64,000 nt of DNA from UBA7446 sp038143535. Its GTDB lineage: Bacteria > Bacteroidota > Bacteroidia > Flavobacteriales > Flavobacteriaceae. Of the stretch, positions 34,836 through 43,163 are shown in pieces. The notes beneath the pieces are model-generated. The model saw only the letters and a program-made list of their open reading frames with translations. It was not told the DNA's origin and ran no database searches. The position numbers and the translations under genes are program-made. How positions within the stretch are numbered: position 1 is the first letter of the stretch; each line of letters starts with the position of its first letter. The stretch is from assembly GCA_038143535.1 (NCBI GenBank), contig JAYQMD010000001.1, positions 496,001 through 560,000 on the forward strand. Direction: 5' to 3'.

Positions 34836-36354
34836 CGGGATTTTCCATGATTTGATAAGCCCTTTCTTTGATACGAGCCAATTCCTCTGGATTGATTTTC
34901 CCGAGTAGGTTATACATCATGCCCATGCGGTTGTTTCCACGCAACTCTTCTCTTTTGTCGTCTAAAAAGTTCCAGTACAAACTGTTGAATGGACAGGCAT
35001 TATCTCCTGTGCGCTGTTTTTTGTCATATTTACAGCCCTTGCAGTAGTTGCTCATTTTGTTCACATAAGAACCAGATGAAACATAAGGTTTTGTGGCTAA
35101 AATACCGCCGTCGGCGTACTGACTCATACCTCTAGTATTGGGTAACTGTACCCATTCTACAGCGTCGGCATAAATGCCCAAGTACCAATCGTCTACTTCA
35201 TCGGGATTTGTTTGCAGCAGTAGCGCAAAATTCCCTGTAATCATCAGCCGTTGAATATGGTGGGCATATGCGTGCTCCAAGCTATTTTCAATACTGGTTT
35301 TTAGGCAATTCATTTTGGTTTTTCCTGTCCAATAAAAGGCAGGCAGTTTACCATAGTTGTATAGTTCGTTTTTCTTCTTGTATTGTGGCATTTCTTTCCA
35401 ATACAAGCCTCGGATATATTCGCGCCAGCCCAAAATTTGACGCACAAAGCCTTCGATTTGCGATAAGCTTATGCGATCGCTGTTTTTTCGATATGCTGCA
35501 ATCGCATGCTCGATAACTTCTGCGGGATCGATTAGTTTCACGTTTAGGCTAAAAGATATACGCGCATGAAAAAGATTGGTCTCGTCTTGATGCATGGCAT
35601 CTTGATAGGTGCCAAAGTCTTGCAGCAAGTGCTCACAGAAATAATCGAGTTGCGCTAGCGATGCTTCCCTTGTGGTAGCAAAGAGGAATGTATCTTCGTT
35701 AAATGTGCCTATGGTGGATATGCCTGCTGCTTTTACCTGCGGATAGATTACTTTTGCCAAACTTGCGTCTGGTTTATAGGGTTGCGGTATGGTTCCTCCT
35801 TTCCAGGTGTTGCGGTTAAATTTGTCGTAATTCCAACTGCCTCCTTCCGGTTGCCCATCAATCATAAGGTATTGATGTTTTTTACGCATATAACGGTAGA
35901 AAAACTCCATCACCAAAGATTTTTTTCCTTCGTAAAAGTTATTTAATTCGTCACGTGTTGTGAGAAAATGTTCCGTGTCATAGATTTTTGTCGGTACTTC
36001 CAATTGGGTGGCAATCGCCTCCAGTTGTTCGTCTAGGCGATACTCGTCTGGCTGTTGGTATGCAAATTTTTTCGCATCAAGCAGGCTAATGACTTTTTCA
36101 ATATTTTTTTGCAGGTCTTGGGTGTTTTTCGGATCGTCTATGGTGTAGTAAAGTACCTGATGCCCATCTTCTTCAAGTCGTCTGGCAAAACTTCGCATGG
36201 CTGCGAAGAACGCCACCACTTTCTGGATATGGTGTTTGACGTAATCAGTTTCTTGGCGCATTTCAAACATTACATAACAAACATCGTCGTTGAGTTCTGT
36301 AAACCAGAGATGCTTTTCGTTGAGTTGGTCGCCAAGTATAAGTCGAATTTCCAT
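34825..36354 (-). CDS. Iron-sulfur prokaryotic (6-4) photolyase (PhrB/CryB family)
   Basis: A 509-aa protein starting MEIRLILGDQLNEKHLWF, typical of the FeS-BCP group whose studied members repair (6-4) photoproducts and carry FAD plus a [4Fe-4S] cluster. Cluster cysteines are visible in NYCKGCKYDKK and GDNACPFNSLYW near the C-terminus, with a further Cys in TKMNCLKTSIEN. FAD region: GFVRQILGWREYIRGLYW. Family, length and cysteines agree; substrate is by family only. Its start shares one base (TAATG) with the stop of the DASH gene. Confidence 0.92.
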   Translation of the reverse strand: MEIRLILGDQLNEKHLWFTELNDDVCYVMFEMRQETDYVKHHIQKVVAFFAAMRSFARRLEEDGHQVLYYTIDDPKNTQDLQKNIEKVISLLDAKKFAYQQPDEYRLDEQLEAIATQLEVPTKIYDTEHFLTTRDELNNFYEGKKSLVMEFFYRYMRKKHQYLMIDGQPEGGSWNYDKFNRNTWKGGTIPQPYKPDASLAKVIYPQVKAAGISTIGTFNEDTFLFATTREASLAQLDYFCEHLLQDFGTYQDAMHQDETNLFHARISFSLNVKLIDPAEVIEHAIAAYRKNSDRISLSQIEGFVRQILGWREYIRGLYWKEMPQYKKKNELYNYGKLPAFYWTGKTKMNCLKTSIENSLEHAYAHHIQRLMITGNFALLLQTNPDEVDDWYLGIYADAVEWVQLPNTRGMSQYADGGILATKPYVSSGSYVNKMSNYCKGCKYDKKQRTGDNACPFNSLYWNFLDDKREELRGNNRMGMMYNLLGKINPEELARIKERAYQIMENPDAF

Positions 36355-37652
36355 TAAAATAGTGTTGTTTGAAGCCAGGTGTTTTGGTATTTATTGTTTG
36401 GATCGTAGCGCTCGGCTTGCCAGGCGACGTTAAATTTTCTGTCTCTTGGGTCATTACCAACACCAGCGTTGTACATCCAGTTGCCATAATTGCTGTGTAT
36501 ATCGTAATCTATCAACATGGCTTCGAAGTATGCAGCGCCTATACGCCAATCCAAGTGCCATTCTTTAGCAAAGAAACTCGCTACATTTTGACGCCCGCGA
36601 TTGCTCATAAAGCCTGTGAGTGCCAGCTCTCGCATGTTAGCATTTACAAAGGGCTCGGGTGTTGCACCATCAATCCATTGCTTCACATATTTTTGATTTG
36701 TTTTCCAGCTATAGTCCTTTTGCAACAGGCCGCCTAGCTTGAATATGGCATTGCCGTGCTTCATGGAAATGTATTTGAAATAATCCCGCCAAATAAGCTC
36801 AAAAATTAACCAGTAGGTAGAGTCGTTTTTGGTAACCTCTTTTTCATATTTCTTCACCTCGTGATAAATGGAAACAGGAGAAATGGATCCAAATGCCAGC
36901 CAGATAGAAAACTTTGAACTGTACTTTTTGCCCAACAACCCATTTCTTGTTTTTTTATAATAAGATAATTGGTTGGTGTTCCAGAAATATTTCTCTAGTC
37001 GTCCCCATGCCTCTTGTTCGCCTCCTTCAAATGGAATGGCGGAGCGCTTGTCTACAGTTATGTTTTCATAACCCAAACTGCTTAGAGTTGGTAATTCGGG
37101 AACGCTGGTCAATCGATTTTCTTCGGGCATGGGAGATGGAACGGGTAATGCCGATCGCACACTTATTTGCTTTTCACATTTTTTTCTAAACACCGTAAAT
37201 ACTTCCGGCACATCGGCAACTTGCATGGGAATGTCGTCTGGGTGGAATAAAAATTGATCGTAATGCCAGTGCTTTTCTATCCCAGATGGAATTTGCGCGT
37301 TGTCATCAAGCTCTTCTTGCGTCCATTCTTTTTGGCCATAGATTGCTGTGACATTGTAGGTTTCTTGCAGTTCTTTTAGCAAGGCGCCCCAACGGCCCAC
37401 TTTTACCCAAAGAGATATGTTGAGCTTTGCCAAATCTTTTTGAAGTTGTGCTAGCGTTTGTAGCAGGAATGCAGCGCGAAAACGTTCCATTTTTTTAAAA
37501 CCCCACTGGGTTGGTTGCAGCCAATGTTCGGGCAAGTGGTATACGGCAATAACACTATCGTGCGCCGCAATGGCTTGTGATAAACTGTGCTGATCTCGGA
37601 CGCGTAGATCGTTTCGAAACCAAACTAGTGCTGTTGTTTTTGCTTTTTGCAT
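36354..37652 (-). CDS. Cryptochrome DASH
   Basis: A 432-aa DASH-type protein beginning LVWFRNDLRVRDQHSLSQA. FAD-domain landmarks: RNGLLGKKYSSKFSIWLAFG, FELIWRDYFKY, MRELALTGFMSNRGRQNVAS and DIHSNYGNWMYNAGVGNDPR, the last two being the DASH signature. DASH proteins repair cyclobutane dimers mainly in single-stranded DNA and may signal. Its first 28 bp lie inside the DUF2256 gene in another frame. Confidence 0.93.
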   Translation of the reverse strand: MQKAKTTALVWFRNDLRVRDQHSLSQAIAAHDSVIAVYHLPEHWLQPTQWGFKKMERFRAAFLLQTLAQLQKDLAKLNISLWVKVGRWGALLKELQETYNVTAIYGQKEWTQEELDDNAQIPSGIEKHWHYDQFLFHPDDIPMQVADVPEVFTVFRKKCEKQISVRSALPVPSPMPEENRLTSVPELPTLSSLGYENITVDKRSAIPFEGGEQEAWGRLEKYFWNTNQLSYYKKTRNGLLGKKYSSKFSIWLAFGSISPVSIYHEVKKYEKEVTKNDSTYWLIFELIWRDYFKYISMKHGNAIFKLGGLLQKDYSWKTNQKYVKQWIDGATPEPFVNANMRELALTGFMSNRGRQNVASFFAKEWHLDWRIGAAYFEAMLIDYDIHSNYGNWMYNAGVGNDPRDRKFNVAWQAERYDPNNKYQNTWLQTTLF

Positions 37653-37771
37653 CTTTTACTGCAATATTTAACGTTCTCCCATTCTTTGCTCCATTTCTTT
37701 CGCCAAGCAAAAGGCCTGTTGCAAGACACACAAATTTTTTGAGGTAGATCAGCTTTTTTCACCCCTCTCAT
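37625..37771 (-). CDS. DUF2256 zinc-ribbon-like mini protein
   Basis: A 48-aa protein: start MRGVKKADLPQKICVSC at 37771, then RPFAWRKKW, W, VKYCSKRCKKQK. The two CxxC-type cysteine pairs (VSCNRPF preceded by IC, and YCSKRC) suggest one zinc ion. DUF2256 genes are frequent neighbours of cryptochromes. The ATG overlaps the upstream photolyase stop (ATGA) and its end overlaps the DASH start by 28 bp, so it is embedded between two photolyase genes. Role unknown. Confidence 0.88.
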   Translation of the reverse strand: MRGVKKADLPQKICVSCNRPFAWRKKWSKEWENVKYCSKRCKKQKQQH

Positions 37772-39060
37772 GACGCAAGCCCTGCCTTGTATGTTTCTAA
37801 ACACCTGAGGCGTGCCATCTTGTGATCAACAATTGGGGTGGGGTAGTCCAAGGATTGGTACTCTGGCACCCACTTTTTTATGTAGGTGTGTTCTTTGTCG
37901 AATTTTTTTACTTGTTCTGTTGGGTTAAATACGCGGAAATAGGGTGCCGCATCAACACCGCAACCTGCTACCCATTGCCAATTACCCACATTGCTTGATT
38001 GCTCGTAGTCCAGTAGTTTTTCCGCAAAATAGGCTTCGCCCCATCGCCAATCAATGAGCAAATGTTTGCACAAGAAGCTACCTACTAACATCCGCACTCT
38101 ATTATGCATAAAACCCGTTTGATTGAGTTCGCGCATACCTGCATCAACCAATGGATAACCCGTGTTGCCTTCGCACCATTTTGAAAAGTCTGTCTCATTA
38201 TTTCGCCATTCAATACGGTCATATTGTGGTTTAAAGCTCGCAGTTGTCGTGTGTGGAAAATGCCAAAGAATTTGCATAAAAAACTCACGCCAAATTAATT
38301 CTTTTAAAAAGGTGGGGTTGCTGCTCTTTTTTGCTTTTCTTACCATATCTCTAATCGATACCGTGCCAAACCGCAAGTGAATTCCGAGGCGGCTGGTGCC
38401 GTCAATCGCTGGAAAATTTCGCACTGCATCATAGGCATCCATTAACGATAAGTTGTGCTTGGGTGTTGGTGCTTGGTGCTTGGGTGTTTCAAAACCTAAT
38501 GCTTTGATTGTAGGAATGCTTGGAAGTGCTTTTTTGTGTAGTTTGCTAAGAAGCGGTTTTGTGGGATATTCTGGCAAACCTTGTTCTGCCTCTTTAGCCA
38601 ACCACACTCTTGAAAATGGCGTATAAATCTTGTAGGGTGTTCCATCTTTTTTGAGTACTTCATCTGGGGCAAAAATTACCTGATCTTTAAATGTTTTAAA
38701 AGCAATCCCTTTTTCGGCAAGTGCTGTTTTTATTTTTTCATCTCTTGCTGTAGCGTAAGGCTCATAGTCTTCGTTGGTGTAGACTGCTGTTATGTTATGC
38801 TCCTCACTCCATTGTGGAATAAGTTTAAGTGGATTTCCTTTTGCCACGCGCATGCTACTGCCATTTGCTTCGCTTTCTTTTTGCATTTTGGTAATGTGCT
38901 GATGGATAAAATAAACCCGTCCATCATCTTTTGGCAGTTTATCAAGGATGGATACGTCGAATACAAATGCGGGTAACACCTCGTTTGCATCGATAAGTGC
39001 ATTATAAAAACCCACATTATCGTGAAAACGTAAATCGCGACGAAACCAAAATAATATCAT
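37768..39060 (-). CDS. phr: Deoxyribodipyrimidine photolyase (CPD class I type)
   Basis: A 430-aa photolyase. Starts MILFWFRRDLRFHDNVGFYN; C-terminal FAD domain with SRLGIHLRFGTVSIRDMV, LIWREFFMQILW, GYPLVDAGMRELNQTGFMHN, RVRMLVGSFLCKHLLIDWR and SSNVGNWQWVAGCGVDAAPY followed by FRVFNP. These match class I photolyases that repair cyclobutane pyrimidine dimers with blue light. The stop overlaps the DUF2256 ATG and the start overlaps the SDR stop by 4 bp. Confidence 0.93.
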   Translation of the reverse strand: MILFWFRRDLRFHDNVGFYNALIDANEVLPAFVFDVSILDKLPKDDGRVYFIHQHITKMQKESEANGSSMRVAKGNPLKLIPQWSEEHNITAVYTNEDYEPYATARDEKIKTALAEKGIAFKTFKDQVIFAPDEVLKKDGTPYKIYTPFSRVWLAKEAEQGLPEYPTKPLLSKLHKKALPSIPTIKALGFETPKHQAPTPKHNLSLMDAYDAVRNFPAIDGTSRLGIHLRFGTVSIRDMVRKAKKSSNPTFLKELIWREFFMQILWHFPHTTTASFKPQYDRIEWRNNETDFSKWCEGNTGYPLVDAGMRELNQTGFMHNRVRMLVGSFLCKHLLIDWRWGEAYFAEKLLDYEQSSNVGNWQWVAGCGVDAAPYFRVFNPTEQVKKFDKEHTYIKKWVPEYQSLDYPTPIVDHKMARLRCLETYKAGLAS

Positions 39061-39758
39061 CCACCAATGTTTAAAGAAGACATGCCACCATCAAGACCGA
39101 GTACTTGTCCGGTCATCCAACTGCTTTTGTATGTGAGTAAGAAAGTAGCCAATTGTGCTACGTCCTCAGTTTTACCAATTCTTTTTAAAGGATGTCTAAG
39201 GGAAGCCTTTTCTTTTTTGGCGTCATTATTTAAAAATCTGTTTGCCAACGGAGTGTCTGTAATAGAAGGCGCAATTACGTTAACACGCACTTTAGGTGCC
39301 CATTCGGCTGCTAAAGACCGCCCCAATCCCTCCAAAGCTCCTTTTGATGCTGCTACGCTTGCGTGAAAGGGCATGCCTGTTTGCACGGCTACGGTACTAA
39401 ACAACACCACACTTGCTTGCTCACTGGCTGCCAATAGCGGCTGAATGCTTTGCAGACAGCGCACGGCGCCCATAACATTGATTTCAAAATCATTTGTAAA
39501 GGCCTCAGCTTTTAATCCTCTGAAGGGTCGCAGGTTTATGCTTCCAGGGCAATAAGCAAAGCCATCAATTTTTGAGGGCAATTGATCTAAAGGAAGCGTG
39601 TCTTCAAGTACATTAAAGGGGATGTGTTTCACTTGCTTGCCAGCCAAACCTTCACGGGTTCTGGAAGCCACAATTATTTCAGATCCCGCTGGAAGTTGGT
39701 CAATGATATCACTTCCAATTCCGTAGCTCCCTCCAATTAGTAAATATGTATTACTCAT
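39057..39758 (-). CDS. SDR-family protein lacking the catalytic tyrosine
   Basis: A 233-aa Rossmann-fold short-chain dehydrogenase-like protein with LIGGSYGIGSDI at the cofactor loop and the later VNVIAPSITDTPLANR. In the catalytic YxxxK motif the Tyr is replaced: the sequence reads FHASVAASKGALEGL, so Val135 takes the Tyr place and Lys139 is kept. It is therefore likely not a classic oxidoreductase. Similar Tyr-less SDRs occur in photolyase clusters of related bacteria as I recall. Sits second in the photolyase operon with 4-bp overlaps on both sides. Confidence 0.88.
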   Translation of the reverse strand: MSNTYLLIGGSYGIGSDIIDQLPAGSEIIVASRTREGLAGKQVKHIPFNVLEDTLPLDQLPSKIDGFAYCPGSINLRPFRGLKAEAFTNDFEINVMGAVRCLQSIQPLLAASEQASVVLFSTVAVQTGMPFHASVAASKGALEGLGRSLAAEWAPKVRVNVIAPSITDTPLANRFLNNDAKKEKASLRHPLKRIGKTEDVAQLATFLLTYKSSWMTGQVLGLDGGMSSLNIGG

Positions 39759-40213
39759 GATGTTGTTTTAAAAATTTCGTTTAGGGCTTTTTCTCTATAA
39801 TCAAAAATTTGCTTCACTTTGAAACGGACAAAAAGCGCATGTGCAAACCAGCCTAAGGGCCCCAATGGGAGCTTATAATCTACAATATCTTCCATCATAA
39901 CCCCGTTGGCTGTTTTGTGTATAAAATGTTTGTGATGCCAAAAAGTATATGGCCCAAATCGCTGTTCGTCAACAAAATAAGCACCCTCATGTACATTTGT
40001 AATTTCCGTAACCCAGCGAAAGGGAATCCCTAAAATCGGGGTCAGCCTGTACTGAATGATCTGTCCAGGGAACATATTGCGGTCTGCACCAGAGAGGATA
40101 TCAAAGCCCATATAGTCTGGCGTAATGCGTTTTAGGTTCTTAGGATCTGAAAGAAATTCCCAAGCTCTTTCAATTGTTATGGGGAGTTCTTGTTTGGAGG
40201 TATACTGGTACAT
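39755..40213 (-). CDS. SRPBCC (START-like) ligand-binding protein
   Basis: A 152-aa helix-grip protein: YTSKQELPITIERAWEFLSD, LKRITPDYMGFDILSG, FVDEQRFGPYTFWHHKHFI and MMEDIVDYKLPLGPLGW agree with the SRPBCC group often annotated as cell-division-inhibitor-like in photolyase clusters. A bound hydrophobic ligand is expected but unknown. It is the first gene of the eight-gene operon, has a -7 element and the inverted repeat upstream, and its stop overlaps the SDR start by 4 bp. Confidence 0.85.
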   Translation of the reverse strand: MYQYTSKQELPITIERAWEFLSDPKNLKRITPDYMGFDILSGADRNMFPGQIIQYRLTPILGIPFRWVTEITNVHEGAYFVDEQRFGPYTFWHHKHFIHKTANGVMMEDIVDYKLPLGPLGWFAHALFVRFKVKQIFDYREKALNEIFKTTS

Positions 40214-40229
40214 TTTGCAGGCTTTTGTG

Positions 40230-40237
40230 CAAATATA
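40230..40237 (-). promoter_or_regulatory. -7 element of the photolyase operon
   Basis: Reads TATATTTG on the minus strand, exact TAnnTTTG, 16 nt upstream of the SRPBCC start. It lies 3 bp downstream of the inverted repeat, which would cover the -33 region. Confidence 0.5.
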
Positions 40238-40240
40238 CCA

Positions 40241-40280
40241 ATTTTGTTTAACGGATTATGCGAAAGATTAAACAAAATTA
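40241..40280 (-). promoter_or_regulatory. Operator-like inverted repeat upstream of the photolyase operon
   Basis: Perfect 11-bp inverted repeat: 40241-40251 (ATTTTGTTTAA) and 40268-40278 (TTAAACAAAAT), arms separated by 16 bp. The distal arm overlaps a second -7-like box (TAATTTTG, minus strand, 40273-40280). The same core and spacing occur upstream of the MerR-type regulator at 49772-49803, so this is a candidate operator for that regulator. Confidence 0.65.
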
Positions 40281-40619
40281 TTAACCAAACTTTTTCTTTA
40301 GCGCTTTTTCTGTTTGAATGATGGATATAAAAGGGTAAAGGGTAGTTAAAATAATGGCGATCCATACTCCCGCTTTTCCAGCTTCAAAAAGTATAAATGG
40401 GACACATGTCAAAAGGCAGTAATAACCTGATTGGATAATATATTTTGATGATTCTTTTTGCGAAAAATCCCAATGCGCTTGACTTCTTTTAGAGCGTGCA
40501 GTACGATAGCCATAAAAGTCATTTATTTTTTTTGGGGGATAACGCAATACAAGCTGTCCACTAATGATATATATCAGTCCGCAAAGTACACAAACAAGAA
40601 TTGGTGGATTATCCAACAT
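40281..40619 (-). CDS. SdpI-like small membrane protein
   Basis: A 112-aa protein with three hydrophobic segments and the motif NDFYGYRTARSKRSQAHWDF between the first and second, typical of the SdpI family whose model member gives immunity to a bacterial toxin; most members have other or unknown functions. The start overlaps the aquaporin gene end by 11 bp. The inverted repeat of the photolyase operon begins right after its stop codon. Confidence 0.72.
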   Translation of the reverse strand: MLDNPPILVCVLCGLIYIISGQLVLRYPPKKINDFYGYRTARSKRSQAHWDFSQKESSKYIIQSGYYCLLTCVPFILFEAGKAGVWIAIILTTLYPFISIIQTEKALKKKFG

Positions 40620-41268
40620 CTTTTAAAGATACGAAAAACTTGAAAAGTACTACTGCAAGTGCCATACCAATAAATGGTGCCGTGAGGTATAGCCACATGG
40701 GTTCCCAATGATTCCCAATAAGTGCAGGTCCAAACGATCGCGCTGGATTCATGGAAGCATTTGTGAGTGGTCCGGCAAACATGGCCTCGAGTAAAATTAC
40801 ACTACCAACAGCCAAGCCTGCTACAGGTCCAATTTCTTTGCTGCCCGTGCTAATATGAAGGATGACGGTCATAAGAAAAAAGGACAATAGAAACTCAAGC
40901 CAAAAAGCACTTTCGTGTGGTATGCTGGGGATGGTTGCGCCAATAATTACGCTTTTTGGGATAATAGCTTTCACCGCCACACTAGCTGCTACGGCTGCTA
41001 TGGTTTGTGTAATTACGTAAGCAGGTACTTTTTTCCAAGGGAAGCGCTTGGCAAGTGCAAAAGCCGTGGTCACTGCAGGATTAAAATGTGCACCAGACTG
41101 TGGACCAAAAGCATAAATCATGACCATGACGATAAGCCCCCAAGTTATTGCAACCCCTTCGTGAGCAACATCGCCTGTAGTTTCGTTTACAGCCATAGCA
41201 GCTGTTCCGCAAAAGACCATAGCAAAGGTTCCAATAAATTCAGCGTAAAGTGCGTTGTAGCGTTTCAT
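40609..41268 (-). CDS. Aquaporin / MIP-family channel
   Basis: A 219-aa channel with six membrane segments and both NPA motifs, SGAHFNPAVTTAFALAK and NASMNPARSFGPALI. The residue after the second NPA is Arg, as in the selectivity filter. Water versus glycerol selectivity cannot be settled by eye; the short length and Bacteroidota context fit an AqpZ-like water channel. The start is 4 nt after a -7 box, and SdpI-like gene overlaps its 3' end. Confidence 0.93.
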   Translation of the reverse strand: MKRYNALYAEFIGTFAMVFCGTAAMAVNETTGDVAHEGVAITWGLIVMVMIYAFGPQSGAHFNPAVTTAFALAKRFPWKKVPAYVITQTIAAVAASVAVKAIIPKSVIIGATIPSIPHESAFWLEFLLSFFLMTVILHISTGSKEIGPVAGLAVGSVILLEAMFAGPLTNASMNPARSFGPALIGNHWEPMWLYLTAPFIGMALAVVLFKFFVSLKDVG

Positions 41269-41272
41269 GCTG

Positions 41273-41280
41273 CAAAAATA
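41273..41280 (-). promoter_or_regulatory. -7 element for the aquaporin gene
   Basis: Minus strand TATTTTTG, matching TAnnTTTG; 4 nt before the ATG at 41268, again implying a leaderless message. No -33 TTG at the expected distance. Confidence 0.4.
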
Positions 41281-41307
41281 AGCATGAAAAGGTTATCTAA
41301 ATGTTAT

Positions 41308-42003
41308 TTATACGCGTTTGCCTGTACTCATCACATAAAGTATGTACGTGAGAATTACAAGAATGATTTCCCAAAACAAAATATAGTAGGGCCAATCACC
41401 AATGATAAGTGGATTGCTAACATCGGGCACGTATGCAAGATACATGTAGTTGGAATCGATGATGAAGTTCAAAGGCATTACAATCGCTAATAATATGTTG
41501 AGGTAAAGTACAACTTTGAGCCAAGAATATTTTGACAACTCATAGCCCAAGTTTTTGAACATAAATATGGGCAATAGCATAATGCCCCCGTGCGAGAAAT
41601 AATACTCTAGATATTCGTAATTACTACCGTCAAAATTATTTATTTGTGGTGTCAAAAAGGCTTGAAACGCACCAATAATACCCGCGTAATATAAAAACTC
41701 AAAAAGCCTGTTGTTTTTAGGAATGAACAGTATAAAACAAGCGATGATGTTTGAAATACTGCAAAGATGCAATGGCAGGTTATCGCTGATATTCCAGTAT
41801 CCATTGATGATGTTTCGTGTGTGTCCCGTAATGGTGGTGGTGATTAAAATTAAAGCTATCAGTATCCCCATGCGTAGCTGATGCTTAGCCGACATGCGCT
41901 TGCCGACAAACAAATACGTAACCATAATAAAAAGCGTCCATAAACAATTTCTTATCCACTCATCTGAAAGAAATTCAATTATATACGCTTTAGGCTCTGT
42001 CAT
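41308..42003 (-). CDS. TIGR02206/YwaF-family membrane protein
   Basis: A 231-aa protein with about six or seven membrane segments and the characteristic LPLHLCSISNIIACFILF in the middle, followed by GIIGAFQAFLTP and the C-terminal WPYYILFWEIILVIL. Family TIGR02206 members are conserved membrane proteins of unknown function. It stands alone between the aquaporin and maf with 39-54 bp gaps. Confidence 0.82.
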   Translation of the reverse strand: MTEPKAYIIEFLSDEWIRNCLWTLFIMVTYLFVGKRMSAKHQLRMGILIALILITTTITGHTRNIINGYWNISDNLPLHLCSISNIIACFILFIPKNNRLFEFLYYAGIIGAFQAFLTPQINNFDGSNYEYLEYYFSHGGIMLLPIFMFKNLGYELSKYSWLKVVLYLNILLAIVMPLNFIIDSNYMYLAYVPDVSNPLIIGDWPYYILFWEIILVILTYILYVMSTGKRV

Positions 42004-42057
42004 TATTGGTTATTTAAATCAAAAAAGTAAATATAATAATATTTAATAAGGAGCGGT

Positions 42058-42639
42058 TTATGACGTGATTGACGACAGATAGGGGAGTAGTAATTGATAC
42101 GTTTTTTCAGTAGGTAAGCCCACAACATTGGTATAAGAACCCACTATTTTGGATACACCAATCAGGCCAATCCAATCTTGTATGCCGTAACCTCCTGCCT
42201 TGTCCAAAGGTTTGTAGGTTTTGGCATAATGCGTGATGTCCGCTTTTGATAAGGTAGCCATGCTCACCATAGTTGTTGCCTGAATGCAAGTCTGTTTTAC
42301 TTTAGAGCTCAAACAAACAGAAGTGATTACCTCATGCGTTTCACCAGATAACTTTGAAAGCATCTCAATTACATGGGCTTCATTTACAGGCTTGCACAGT
42401 GCGTTGTCGTCAAACCAAACAAGGGTGTCGGCAGTCAGCACCAACTCGTTTTGCCGAAGCTGTGGTTGATGCGCCTTTCCTTTTAATCTCGCTAAAAAAT
42501 CAGTGATTTCAACACCCTTTAGTTCTTGTGGATATATTTCCTCCACAGTTAAAACACGTTGCTCAAAGGTCACGCCCATTTGTTTTAAGAGCGCCACACG
42601 TCTGGGGGAGCCAGAACCAAGGAATAATTTATAGCTCAT
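42058..42639 (-). CDS. maf: Maf-type nucleoside triphosphate pyrophosphatase
   Basis: A 193-aa house-cleaning enzyme that hydrolyses non-canonical nucleotides (dTTP/UTP in the YhdE group). Shows GSGSPRRVALLKQMG at the N-terminus, LTADTLVWFDDNALCKP with catalytic Asp, and KAGGYGIQDWIGLIGVSKI. Length normal. One base overlaps the KdsC-like gene stop. Confidence 0.93.
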   Translation of the reverse strand: MSYKLFLGSGSPRRVALLKQMGVTFEQRVLTVEEIYPQELKGVEITDFLARLKGKAHQPQLRQNELVLTADTLVWFDDNALCKPVNEAHVIEMLSKLSGETHEVITSVCLSSKVKQTCIQATTMVSMATLSKADITHYAKTYKPLDKAGGYGIQDWIGLIGVSKIVGSYTNVVGLPTEKTYQLLLPYLSSITS

Positions 42640-43163
42640 TAGCTGTCATTGCGTGCATTTGTGAGCGTTCCCCACTTGCCTTGCACCTTTAATACTTGTT
42701 CAATTACGTCTCGAACACAACCTTTACCACCGTCTTTGTGTGAGATATAGTCTGCGGCAGCTAAAACTTCAGGAACAGCGTCGTTTGGACAGCATCCAAG
42801 CCGTACCAAATTCATTGCTTCTACATCAGGAATGTCATCCCCCATAAAGAGCATATTTTCAAGGCGTATGTTTTTTTCTTTGCTGAAGGCGTGCAGTATA
42901 TCTCCCTTTTGATGTGCGCCTAAATATACGTCTTTGATACCCAGTTGATTGAGGCGCAACCTTACGGCTTCGTTGGTACCGCCAGATATAATCACAACGC
43001 CATAGCCTGCGTGAAGCGCTGCTTTAACTGCATAGCCATCTTTAGTATTCATGGTGCGTATCATTTCACCATCAGGCAAAATAGTAATGCTGCCATCTGT
43101 AAATACTCCGTCTACATCAAAAACAAAAGTGGTGATATGTCTAAATTCTTCTTTGTAACTCAT
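42639..43163 (-). CDS. kdsC: HAD-family phosphatase, KdsC (KDO-8-phosphate phosphatase) type
   Basis: A 174-aa C0-type HAD phosphatase: VFDVDGVFTDGSI with the nucleophile and acid/base Asp, MNTKDGYAV, VVIISGGTNEAV and the distal Asp in MGDDIPDVEAMN. KdsC makes KDO for lipid A core; the flavobacterial LPS pathway would use it. The gene lies between a Rossmann gene (4-bp overlap) and maf (1-bp overlap), a frequent trio in Bacteroidota. Confidence 0.9.
   Translation of the reverse strand: MSYKEEFRHITTFVFDVDGVFTDGSITILPDGEMIRTMNTKDGYAVKAALHAGYGVVIISGGTNEAVRLRLNQLGIKDVYLGAHQKGDILHAFSKEKNIRLENMLFMGDDIPDVEAMNLVRLGCCPNDAVPEVLAAADYISHKDGGKGCVRDVIEQVLKVQGKWGTLTNARNDS

Noticed and set aside
40915..41490. 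191-aa plus-strand open frame antisense to the aquaporin gene
   Set aside because: Cys/Tyr/His-rich shadow of a membrane protein gene with clear NPA motifs on the other strand.
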